38,336 nt of DNA from Clostridia bacterium. GTDB taxonomy: Bacteria > Bacillota > Clostridia > Christensenellales > Aristaeellaceae. The stretch is from the NCBI GenBank assembly GCA_017502305.1, contig JAFVVG010000025.1, positions 1-38,336 of the forward strand, given 5' to 3'. Both the position numbers and the translations under genes were made by a program. Below the pieces are notes generated by a model. That model was not told the origin of the DNA. It worked only from the letters and a program-made list of their open reading frames with translations, and made no database searches. Position 1 is the stretch's first letter, and the number at the start of each line of letters is the position of its first letter. This document shows, in pieces, positions 1 to 6,573 of this stretch.

Positions 1-87
1 ACTATTTGATAAATTTATTTTAAGTTGCTGACAGACGGCGGTTTTTCCAACACCCATTGTTCCACCGACTATATATAAGTTTTTCAT
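1..87 (-). CDS. P-loop kinase/ATPase, N-terminal fragment (runs off the window)
   Basis: Reading the minus strand from the ATG at 87 gives 29 residues starting MKNLYIVGG, with a Walker A loop GGTMGVGKT at residues 8-16. This is the N-terminus of a small P-loop NTPase of the AAA/nucleoside-kinase type that binds ATP. A modest AGGTGA ribosome-binding site lies 5 bases before the ATG. The rest of the gene is outside the window, so the substrate cannot be told. The DNA here is clearly more AT-rich than the cluster to its right, and a terminator-like hairpin separates the two. It is therefore probably not part of the lasso operon. Confidence 0.7.
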   Translation of the reverse strand, partial: MKNLYIVGGTMGVGKTAVCQQLKINLSNS

Positions 88-121
88 ATATTCACCTACA
101 AATTCATAGTTTATCGCTTTC

Positions 122-150
122 ATTCTATCACGCAGAACAAGAAACAGCAA
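122..150 (-). promoter_or_regulatory. Possible promoter of the edge P-loop kinase gene
   Basis: On the minus strand TTGCTG (150-145) and TAGAAT (127-122) are separated by 17 bases, about 35 bases before the ATG at 87. The -35 box lies inside the second arm of the terminator-like hairpin at 142-171. The match is moderate and unsupported by other data. Confidence 0.35.
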
Positions 151-171
151 GCCTTGGCGGGCTTGCTGTTT
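142..171 (-). terminator. Terminator-like hairpin after the radical SAM gene
   Basis: A perfect 12-bp inverted repeat (142-153 with 160-171, 6-base loop) lies about 70 bases past the radical SAM stop codon. The minus-strand continuation is T-rich (CTTGTTCTG) but not a clean U-run, so termination may be partial. It marks the likely end of the lasso operon. Confidence 0.55.
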
Positions 172-242
172 CAGCATTTCTTTGGCGTGAAGCGAAGGGT
201 AACTCCTTCCTTTCCGTCACTCCTGCTGGCGGGGTGGTTTTT

Positions 243-1640
243 TTACTTTTTCGCGTTTTCCAGGATATCTTTCATCACGGCGTTTATCTTCTCCACCCAA
301 CCGCCCTTGAACAGCAGACAGGCAGCCCGGTCAATACCCATCACATCCCCGGGCGTCGTTTCCAGTGCTGAGGCCCGGCACCCGCCCAGGCAATTCAGCG
401 CATGGGGGCATTCCTGGCATTCCCGGTTGTGCTCCAAGACTTCCCTGGCCCGGGTATCAATCAGCTGCATGTATCGCGATTCCGTGATACACTGGCTCAG
501 CCCAATTTCAGGAATCAACGGGAATTCTTCCTGGATCTCCAGGCCACTCAGGGACATACAGGGCAGTGCCCGCCCCTCGGCAGAGATGTACATGACCTGC
601 CGGGCGTGACCACATACGCAGGTTTTGGTCGGGTCCTTGCTATTCTTCATGCTGGGGATGTCATAATCCCCAGGATTCTCCGCATCAGCGCTGAAAAAAC
701 CGCCCAACTGAAGGGAAAGGGGCATACCATCTTCGTAGTACCGGGGGATATAGTCCAAATAGACCTGGTACAACTCCTCCAGCGAAATGGACTGACCATA
801 GCCGCCCTCCTTCCAGGCGCCTACATTGGAAATGGGGTTGGTCTTCAGCGAACGGCACCCCAGCTCCGCCAGACAGTTCACCGTGGCCCGCAGCAGGTGC
901 TTGTTGCCCTGATGGATGCACATCTCTGCGCCAGTGGGGAAACCTTTTTCCCTGCAGCGGAGGAATGCCTCCTCCACGATCCTCTCCGCGCCGCGGATGC
1001 CCCGCAGCCAGTCGTGCCAGCCGTCCACGCCATCGTGGCTCATGTTGAATTCCGGGTGAATGCCCCGATCATCCAGTTCATCCAGCAGTCGATCCGTCAC
1101 CAGTTTGCCATTGGAATAGATCGTTGTAATGCGGATCCCCCCTGCCAGCAGCGCATCCACGATCTCCAGAAAATCCTTGCGCACCAACGGTTCACCGCCA
1201 GTCAGGGATACGTTCATCACACCGCACTCGATAAGCTGTCGCACGATGTCCATGACCTGCTGGTGGGAAAGCTCACCAAACTTGGCGTCAGGGGCGGACA
1301 TATAGCAGTGTTTGCAACGGTAATTGCAACGTCCTGTAATGGACCAGTGGGCAGTGCGGATATACCTTGCAGGATAAAGCCTGTATACCTGCTCCGCATC
1401 AATGGTGTCGCCTCGCTGACATGGGATAATCATTCCGCGCTTTTCTGCCTCCGCCAGAATATCCCGCAGCTCCCGGGGAATCACCGACAGGGAAACGTCA
1501 ATCAGGCCATTGCACAGCTGCAGCGCCTGCATCTCCCGGGCAGTAATGAACACAGGCCGGCCAGCCCCCTTCTCCACCAGGGCATAGGGCAGCTTTTCCC
1601 ATCCGCGCAGGAAAATATTCTCGTGCAGCTTATAGAACAT
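243..1640 (-). CDS. Radical SAM/SPASM domain protein, likely RiPP-modifying enzyme
   Basis: A 465-residue enzyme if it starts at the ATG at 1640 (MFYKLHENIFLRGWEKLPYA), the usual N-terminus of this group; an ORF extends 19 codons further upstream but looks unnatural. Residues 1-95 resemble a small peptide-binding, PqqD-like module. The radical SAM CX3CX2C cluster is Cys105, Cys109, Cys112 (CNYRCKHC), followed by the TGGEP SAM-binding motif near 147-151. A SPASM region has cysteines at 341, 343, 361, 408, 411, 417, 421 and 441, enough for auxiliary Fe-S clusters. The family makes thioether, C-C or epimerised bonds in ribosomal peptides. It is the last gene of the lasso operon orientation, about 175 bases after the B2 peptidase. 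The substrate is inferred: either the lasso precursor or an unseen peptide. Confidence 0.85.
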   Translation of the reverse strand: MFYKLHENIFLRGWEKLPYALVEKGAGRPVFITAREMQALQLCNGLIDVSLSVIPRELRDILAEAEKRGMIIPCQRGDTIDAEQVYRLYPARYIRTAHWSITGRCNYRCKHCYMSAPDAKFGELSHQQVMDIVRQLIECGVMNVSLTGGEPLVRKDFLEIVDALLAGGIRITTIYSNGKLVTDRLLDELDDRGIHPEFNMSHDGVDGWHDWLRGIRGAERIVEEAFLRCREKGFPTGAEMCIHQGNKHLLRATVNCLAELGCRSLKTNPISNVGAWKEGGYGQSISLEELYQVYLDYIPRYYEDGMPLSLQLGGFFSADAENPGDYDIPSMKNSKDPTKTCVCGHARQVMYISAEGRALPCMSLSGLEIQEEFPLIPEIGLSQCITESRYMQLIDTRAREVLEHNRECQECPHALNCLGGCRASALETTPGDVMGIDRAACLLFKGGWVEKINAVMKDILENAKK

Positions 1641-1814
1641 CCGCTCTCTATCCTTTCCTCCGCAAGGGCCCGGAGCTCCCCGCTCGAACCTTTTCACTTT
1701 TTCTTACGTTCCGCGGGAAAAAGTATTGCCTCACAAGATAAATCCTCGTAGTAAGTCTGGATATTTTTTCTGGCTCCTTTTATGCGGGCACATGCTTTAG
1801 TGGCAGCCTGCCGA

Positions 1815-2252
1815 TCATCGCTCCGTGCAGTAGACGCTGGTAATGGCATAGCTCCGGCTTCCATCGCCGCCTACCACAAAGGTTTTTCCGCTGCGTAACC
1901 AAGCATGCGCTTCCGCCTGACCCTGGTCATTCCGCCGTGCGCCCATATACATTGTGCAGGAGATTCCCCGGCGCTGTAGCATTTTCCTGGCCGTCAGGGC
2001 CTGCACCAGGCATTGGCTTTGCCAGGGCGTTCTGCGGCATACCGCCCCTACGGCCCAGCCTACCTGCCGTGCTTTCGCCCCGCAGTTTTCCTCCCAGGGG
2101 CTCTCCTTTTCCGGCATTCCCAGTCCCTTGGCCAGCGCAGGAAAAGGCGTGCAAAGCATCTTGAAACGATAGTATCCGCTCAGCATCAGTGCCTCTGCCA
2201 GCATCAGCTTGCGGGCAAGGGGCAACCGCAGAAAGGTTCTTATCTTACCCAT
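1815..2252 (-). CDS. Lasso peptide biosynthesis B2 protein (leader peptidase)
   Basis: A 145-residue transglutaminase-fold cysteine protease that would cut the leader from the lasso precursor, working with the B1/RRE protein. Family signatures are visible: Cys81 in WQSQCLVQAL (nucleophile), LQRRGI at 92-97, and His116 in EAHAWL, with Asp130 a candidate third residue. The start is the ATG at 2252 (MGKIRTFLRL), which has a GGAGG 9 bases upstream; the longer open frame reads into the cyclase gene. It overlaps the cyclase stop codon by 8 bases, which indicates translational coupling. Length and motif spacing fit split-B Firmicute lasso systems. Confidence 0.9.
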   Translation of the reverse strand: MGKIRTFLRLPLARKLMLAEALMLSGYYRFKMLCTPFPALAKGLGMPEKESPWEENCGAKARQVGWAVGAVCRRTPWQSQCLVQALTARKMLQRRGISCTMYMGARRNDQGQAEAHAWLRSGKTFVVGGDGSRSYAITSVYCTER

Positions 2253-4080
2253 GCTTTGCTTCCTCCTGCCAGCGCTGGATAATCCAGCAGATAAACAGCT
2301 CGTTGATGCTCCGGCTGTCCAGCGGGCACTGCGCCGTGCCGGCAATACCTCTGATTTTCTCCACCTCAGCCATGTTCCAGTATTGCCCCCAGACAGCGCG
2401 GTCAAGCCGGTTCAGCAGCTCGTCCACGCTGCGGCGGTAGTCCTCCATGCGGCCCTCTGACGGCTGGTTTGCAATGCCTGGCGAGTCCTTTCGGGTCTGG
2501 TTCAGCACGTCCCTGGGCAGCAGCCGTGCAAAGGCCCGCCGGAAAATGTGCCGGTCCACGCCCCGGTGCAGGAACATACGCCGTGGAATGCCCAGGGAAA
2601 ACTGCATCACCCGATGATCCATCAGCGGGAACAAATACCGCACGCCATGTTCCGCAGCCTGGAACGCTGCATTCTCCAGCCGCAGCCGCTGGCCGCCCTG
2701 GCGGACATATTCGTCCGTTGCGTAGCCGAAGGTCAGCGCAGGCAGAGAGGTTTGCTTCCACCGCTCTGCGAAGGCCGGATTCAGCAGACCTTCATTGGTT
2801 TGCTTCTTGTAAACAAAGGGCTTCACGTAATCCTTTCCTCGACGGATGCGGCGCAGGATATGCAGCGCCGTTCTGGCCAGGGGCATGCCGCTACCCTTCA
2901 TTTGCCAGAAGACTTCCCGTGCATAGGCCAGGTACTCCCTCTGGTGCCACATCTCAATCTCGCCCATGCGGTGGCTGGCGCCCTCGTCACCGCCATGGCC
3001 GCTGAACACCGTCCGGACGCCCTGGCTCCGCATCCAGGCAGCCGTTCTGCCGACCTGAATGGTATGCACATGGGGCGGATCATCCCGTTGGAAAAGACTC
3101 ATCATAGAATCCTTCTTCCGGGGAAGAAAATCGCACCGGATACCCTCCTGCCGGCAAATGCTGTCGATGAGCAGGCGCTCGTCCTCCTCCTGCAGGGGAT
3201 GCTCCTCCACCGGCGGCGACCAGGAGAAATATACTGCCTCACGGCCCATGCGATGGATCAGCACATCAATTACCGCAGAGTCCAGCCCACCGGAGAGTTC
3301 CGCACCAACCTTGCCTGGCACCGCCTTCAGCCGGCGGGACACGGCGTCCTCCACCAGCTCATACATGCATTTTTCATAGTTTTCCCGCCTGCCCAGGCGT
3401 ATTCTCTCGCTGCCGGGCACAAAATAGGCTTCCTCTCGCCGGGAATAACCATCCCTTGTTTCCTTCAGCCACAGGCAGCGCCCGGCTTCCACCATGCTGA
3501 TGTTCGCAAAGGCTGTTTGCGTGGCGCTGTTGTCGTTTCCGCCCATCATGCGCAGATACAGCTGGCGCTCATTCACCGTCGCATCCATTCCTGGCATGCG
3601 CAAAAGGCCGCGGATATCCGTAGCAAAGGCTATCTCTCCGCCCTTCATGTATACATACAGCGGACGCACGCCCATGTGATCCCGGAAAAGCAGCCATGTT
3701 TTTTCTTCCTTGTCGTACATCGCGCCGGCAAAATCACCGTTGACCAGTTTCAGCGCGGCGGTTCCTTTTTTTTGAATCAACCTGAAGAGCAGTTCCTCGT
3801 CCCCGGCGCTGTTATCCATCCCGACCAGAGGAAGCAATTCCTCACGGTTGAACAATAGCGCGTCTATTACCGCTGCCCATTTTCCCTGCCGCAATACCGG
3901 CGGGGAAGCAGGATATTCCTCCGAAAAATGCTCCAACCGGCAGCCCATGGCCATACCATCCGATATAAAGCTGTCGTTTCCCGCATCGCCATAGATCCGG
4001 CTGTTTTCCTCCAGCGCCTCCAGGCATTCACGCAGGCGCTTATTCCCCTGTTTGCTGCTGAGGCCATAAATGCCACTCAT
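2245..4080 (-). CDS. Asparagine-synthase-like lasso cyclase (C protein)
   Basis: A 611-residue homologue of asparagine synthetase B. In lasso pathways this protein adenylates a Glu or Asp side chain of the core and closes the macrolactam with the N-terminal amine. The PP-loop motif SGGLDS is at 263-268. The N-terminal half keeps the glutamine-amidotransferase fold but begins Met-Ser-Gly-Ile, with Ser in place of the Cys that class II amidotransferases need. Glutaminase activity should therefore be absent, as in known lasso cyclases. The start is ATG 4080, overlapping the RRE gene stop as ATGA. It sits between B1 and B2, the usual lasso order. A true asparagine synthetase is unlikely given the missing Cys and the context. 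Confidence 0.9.
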   Translation of the reverse strand: MSGIYGLSSKQGNKRLRECLEALEENSRIYGDAGNDSFISDGMAMGCRLEHFSEEYPASPPVLRQGKWAAVIDALLFNREELLPLVGMDNSAGDEELLFRLIQKKGTAALKLVNGDFAGAMYDKEEKTWLLFRDHMGVRPLYVYMKGGEIAFATDIRGLLRMPGMDATVNERQLYLRMMGGNDNSATQTAFANISMVEAGRCLWLKETRDGYSRREEAYFVPGSERIRLGRRENYEKCMYELVEDAVSRRLKAVPGKVGAELSGGLDSAVIDVLIHRMGREAVYFSWSPPVEEHPLQEEDERLLIDSICRQEGIRCDFLPRKKDSMMSLFQRDDPPHVHTIQVGRTAAWMRSQGVRTVFSGHGGDEGASHRMGEIEMWHQREYLAYAREVFWQMKGSGMPLARTALHILRRIRRGKDYVKPFVYKKQTNEGLLNPAFAERWKQTSLPALTFGYATDEYVRQGGQRLRLENAAFQAAEHGVRYLFPLMDHRVMQFSLGIPRRMFLHRGVDRHIFRRAFARLLPRDVLNQTRKDSPGIANQPSEGRMEDYRRSVDELLNRLDRAVWGQYWNMAEVEKIRGIAGTAQCPLDSRSINELFICWIIQRWQEEAKHG

Positions 4081-4349
4081 GCCTGAACCTCTTTCACCAG
4101 CCCGCAATCAATCAGCTTTTCAAGGAAAGGCGTGATGTCTTTTTCACACCGGGCCGCTTCCACCTCATATTCCTCCGTTAACGCAGCGACCAGCTCGCTC
4201 CGGGTTTTGCCGGATTTCAGCAGGGTGCAGATGCTGTATCCCACCTCGTCCATTTCATGATAGTTGCCGGTGAATGGATCCTGTACCCAGACCTGCCCTT
4301 GCTTGTTCCGGGACAAAAGCCCCGTGAATCTCAGCTTCTTCTCATTCAT
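4077..4349 (-). CDS. PqqD-family leader-binding protein (lasso B1/RRE)
   Basis: A 90-residue protein with the PqqD/RiPP recognition element layout: N-terminal beta strands (residues about 5-30, containing GNYHEMDEVG), then helices with GKTRSELVAAL near 48-58 and a closing helix near 73-85. Such proteins bind the leader of the precursor and present it to the B2 protease and the cyclase. It shares an ATGA overlap with both the kinase gene upstream and the cyclase gene downstream, so the three are translationally coupled. It is too short for any catalytic role. Confidence 0.9.
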   Translation of the reverse strand: MNEKKLRFTGLLSRNKQGQVWVQDPFTGNYHEMDEVGYSICTLLKSGKTRSELVAALTEEYEVEAARCEKDITPFLEKLIDCGLVKEVQA

Positions 4350-5185
4350 CGGAACGCCTCCTCCAGTTTGTTACACAGCTGCTTTGTACCGCCCTTTTCC
4401 CCGGTGCGCACACCCAAATACATGGGCACTTCATCCGCCATATCAACACAGCGCTGAAAATATTTTTCTCTGTCATCCTTCCGGATCATATATGGCCTGT
4501 ACAGATTCCGCATAAGCTGATCCACCCGGGCGATGTTTTCCACAGGAGCCAGTTCACACATTTCTCCCGCAAACAGCCGCACCACGGCGCGCAAGGGTGT
4601 CAGTCCCGCCTGAAAGCAGGCGGTAACATCCACGTTGAACTTCTCCTCCCGCTCCTTCTGCCACAAGGGCCGGCCTTCCAGGCTGTACATCGTCATAGCG
4701 TCCTGCCACAGTTTTTGGGAGGGATAGCTGGCCTGCACGCAGTAACAGCCATCCTTCAGCACAATGGAAGCCACGTCATCCGTCACCAGGCGCCAACCCC
4801 GGGTGATCAATTCCCTAGCCATGGTGCTTTTCCCCACGCCGCTGTCGCCGATCAGCAAAATACCCTTGCCTTCCCTGGCTACACAGCTGCCATGCAGCAG
4901 CAATCCGCCCCGCTGATACTGGATGGCGCCCATGCAGGAACCCAGCACATATACGCCCAGCAGCTCTGGCTTCACGTCTTCGCCTGCGTCCACCAGGATC
5001 TCCCGTCCCTCCCTGATAAGGAAACGAGCCACTCCCGCCACCTCCAGCCTGACGCCCTCCGTCTCCGGCTGAAACGCAATCCGCTCCCGGCGCACCACAA
5101 CCTCAGCTTCGCCCATCTCTTCCGGCAGGGCAAGCGGAATCTCCGAGGCAATCTTCAGCCCAAAGGCCTTGAAGCAATGATCCAT
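4346..5185 (-). CDS. HPr-kinase/phosphatase-like lasso peptide kinase
   Basis: A 279-residue protein of the HprK-like family found in paeninodin-type lasso clusters, where it phosphorylates the C-terminal Ser of the precursor. Walker A GDSGVGKST is at 113-121, a conserved LLHGS with His98 comes just before it, and TDDVAS at 135-140 carries candidate metal-binding Asp residues. The start chosen is ATG 5185 (MDHCFKAFGLKIASEIPLAL), with GGAG 5 bases upstream. A longer frame to 5275 would include the hairpin at 5223-5248 and lacks a ribosome-binding site. It lacks the N-terminal domain of true HPr kinases. The precursor encoded just upstream ends in Ser, which fits the kinase role. Confidence 0.88.
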   Translation of the reverse strand: MDHCFKAFGLKIASEIPLALPEEMGEAEVVVRRERIAFQPETEGVRLEVAGVARFLIREGREILVDAGEDVKPELLGVYVLGSCMGAIQYQRGGLLLHGSCVAREGKGILLIGDSGVGKSTMARELITRGWRLVTDDVASIVLKDGCYCVQASYPSQKLWQDAMTMYSLEGRPLWQKEREEKFNVDVTACFQAGLTPLRAVVRLFAGEMCELAPVENIARVDQLMRNLYRPYMIRKDDREKYFQRCVDMADEVPMYLGVRTGEKGGTKQLCNKLEEAFR

Positions 5186-5222
5186 GTAATCTCCGTTCTT
5201 TCGCAAACGCTTCATAGCAAAA

Positions 5223-5248
5223 ATGGATTCAGCGGTCACTGAATCCAT
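5223..5248 (-). terminator. Attenuator/terminator hairpin between lasso precursor and kinase genes
   Basis: A perfect 10-bp inverted repeat (5239-5248 with 5223-5232, 6-base loop) is followed on the minus strand by five Ts. It lies 30 bases after the precursor stop codon and 37 bases before the kinase ATG. Such partial terminators let a RiPP precursor transcript accumulate above the enzyme mRNA. The function is inferred; the hairpin and U-run are directly visible. Confidence 0.65.
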
Positions 5249-5278
5249 GAAGTTTACAATATACAATTCCGGCATTGG

Positions 5279-5434
5279 TTAGCTGGGCTCAGGTTTTACT
5301 GGGCCATAGCTGGCGTCGCTGGCATCTTCAGGCTTGAAAATCACATCGCCTTCCAGAGGGAAGTAGTGATTCCCACTGAACGTCAAACGCACGTCCAATG
5401 TCTCAATCCGGGGAACGTTCCATTCCTTTTTCAA
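5279..5434 (-). CDS. Lasso peptide precursor (A peptide), predicted C-terminally phosphorylated
   Basis: A 51-residue peptide starting at TTG 5434, which has GGAGG 8 bases upstream. An in-frame ATG at 5458 has no good ribosome-binding site and lies only about 14 bases from the predicted transcription start. The leader reads KKEWNVPRIETLDV, then R-L-Thr18-Phe19, matching Firmicute lasso leaders: an aromatic residue and Pro8 for RRE binding, an LDV motif, and Thr at -2. The predicted 32-residue core starts at Ser20. Its first nine residues, SGNHYFPLE, place Glu at core position 9, the acceptor for a 9-membered macrolactam. The tail is long and acidic/proline-rich, ending KPEPS. The C-terminal Ser is the expected target of the adjacent kinase. 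It is the first gene of the operon. Confidence 0.85.
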   Translation of the reverse strand: MKKEWNVPRIETLDVRLTFSGNHYFPLEGDVIFKPEDASDASYGPVKPEPS

Positions 5435-5478
5435 GTCTGAATCCTCCTCTCGCCGCATTCTGATACATTACCACCATT

Positions 5479-5507
5479 ATTCTACACCGTGCAGATTCCC
5501 CTGTCAA
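5479..5507 (-). promoter_or_regulatory. Promoter of the lasso peptide operon
   Basis: On the minus strand a consensus TTGACA (5507-5502) and TAGAAT (5484-5479) are separated by exactly 17 bases. The predicted transcript would begin near 5472, about 38 bases before the precursor's TTG. This favours the TTG over the ATG at 5458. Confidence 0.8.
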
Positions 5508-5545
5508 GTTTTTTCCGGCGACTTTCTTTCTTTTTCAACCTCTTG

Positions 5546-5575
5546 TTGACAATCTCTTTTCGTTTCATATATAAT
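5546..5575 (+). promoter_or_regulatory. Promoter of the SipW-type secreted protein gene
   Basis: Consensus TTGACA (5546-5551) and TATAAT (5570-5575) with an 18-base spacer lie 43 bases before the ATG at 5619. It is back to back with the lasso promoter, the -35 boxes being 38 bases apart, so a regulator binding between them could control both. Confidence 0.78.
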
Positions 5576-5618
5576 AATAGCAGTTGTCTACCCTATGATT
5601 TTTGAAAGGATTGTCCTT

Positions 5619-6479
5619 ATGAAAAAGATAAACTACCGCCGCACACTCATCACTCTTCTGGTCCTCATCGTTTCCGTATGCGGCGTTATCGGCGGCACCT
5701 TTGCCTGGTTTACCGACAGCTCCGAAAGCGTGGAGAACGTTGTCGGTTCCGGCAAGCTGGATATGAAGGTTGAGGTTCGCAAAAGGATCAACCCCAAACA
5801 TGAAGAAGTACCGGAGTACGAGTGGTATGACGTGGACAGCGACAACTGCCCAAAGATTATTGATTTTAACCGCATTGAACCCGGTTATATGCTCTCAGAA
5901 ACGCTTCGTATGTCCAATATGGGAAATCTGATTTTCGATTACCAAATGAACATCCTCCCGGGCAGCAACGAGGTTCTGGGCCCCAACGGCGAAAATCTGG
6001 CTGATGTCATTGATGTATATTTCTCCTTCGCGGCAGATCCCTTTAAGGATATGACACGTGCCGATATCCTTTCTTCCGGCAAGCAGCCGCTCGTACCGGG
6101 CACTTCTTTTGATCACGACCGTTGGTATTATTCCGGTACGCTTTCCGATCTGTCTTCCGGCGTGCTTGATATTTCCAAGGGCACCCTGCTTTCCTCCAAT
6201 TTCGCACTTGACCTTTCCAATGGAGTTTTGGGGTTGCCCGCCGGGACTGTTTTCCTTGAAAAGGACACCCGCAGACTGGTGATCCAGAATGGTACAACAT
6301 GTACTTTCATTTTCCACATGCAGGAAACAGCCGGAAATGAATATCAGAATCTTTCCCTTGGTGATGTTTCCATCAATTTCATGGCAAAGCAGGCTGCTTT
6401 CCCTGATTTTGAAGACGATGCCTTTGATTCCACCTACGACCAGAACGCCACCTGGCCCAATGAAGCCCCCGCACCCTGA
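5619..6479 (+). CDS. SipW-dependent-type signal peptide protein (TasA/camelysin-like)
   Basis: A 286-residue secreted protein starting at ATG 5619 (MKKINYRRTLITLL), with GAAAGGA 8 bases upstream; a frame extends 8 codons further but lacks a ribosome-binding site. A hydrophobic segment at 10-26 is followed by GGTFAWFTDS, the hallmark of SipW-type signal peptides. After that comes GSGKLDMKVEV and a beta-rich domain with LRMSNMGNLIF. TasA and camelysin family members form matrix fibres or surface metalloproteases. No SipW peptidase gene is in the window. It is transcribed divergently from the lasso operon and has its own terminator. Residues 150-235 contain short serine/leucine/glycine-rich segments of unclear meaning. 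Confidence 0.75.
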   Translation: MKKINYRRTLITLLVLIVSVCGVIGGTFAWFTDSSESVENVVGSGKLDMKVEVRKRINPKHEEVPEYEWYDVDSDNCPKIIDFNRIEPGYMLSETLRMSNMGNLIFDYQMNILPGSNEVLGPNGENLADVIDVYFSFAADPFKDMTRADILSSGKQPLVPGTSFDHDRWYYSGTLSDLSSGVLDISKGTLLSSNFALDLSNGVLGLPAGTVFLEKDTRRLVIQNGTTCTFIFHMQETAGNEYQNLSLGDVSINFMAKQAAFPDFEDDAFDSTYDQNATWPNEAPAP

Positions 6480-6509
6480 TGTCTCCGGCAACACAAAATG
6501 CATATTCCG

Positions 6510-6542
6510 CCAGCTGTGTTTACATGCGCAGCTGGTTTTTTT
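6510..6542 (+). terminator. Rho-independent terminator after the SipW-type gene
   Basis: CCAGCTG (6510-6516) pairs with CAGCTGG (6529-6535) and is followed directly by seven Ts. It lies 30 bases after the stop codon at 6479. Confidence 0.88.
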
Positions 6543-6545
6543 GTT

Positions 6546-6573
6546 TCAAAAAAAAGAAACCCCGGAGGGTTCC
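6546..6573 (-). terminator. Rho-independent terminator of the CpsC/CpsD/nucleotidyltransferase operon
   Basis: On the minus strand a 7-bp stem with one G-U pair (6567-6573 with 6556-6562, 4-base loop) is followed by eight Ts (6555-6548). It begins immediately after the TAG at 6574, and faces the plus-strand terminator at 6510-6542. Confidence 0.82.

Noticed and set aside
1641..1814. Short frames between the B2 peptidase and radical SAM genes (for example a 28-codon GTG frame starting near 1734) as a second RiPP precursor
   Set aside because: Although one has a usable GAGGA upstream, the peptides are basic, lack a leader-like pattern, Cys or core motifs, and one runs through the radical SAM ribosome-binding region.
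2245..4080. True asparagine synthetase B
   Set aside because: The catalytic N-terminal Cys is replaced by Ser and the gene is embedded in a lasso gene set.
5186..5275. Longer kinase start at 5275
   Set aside because: No ribosome-binding site, the added 30 residues are unlike the family, and they would be encoded by the terminator-like hairpin.
5435..5458. ATG 5458 as start of the lasso precursor
   Set aside because: It is in frame, but has no good ribosome-binding site, lies about 14 bases from the predicted transcription start, and would place the strong GGAGG inside the coding sequence.
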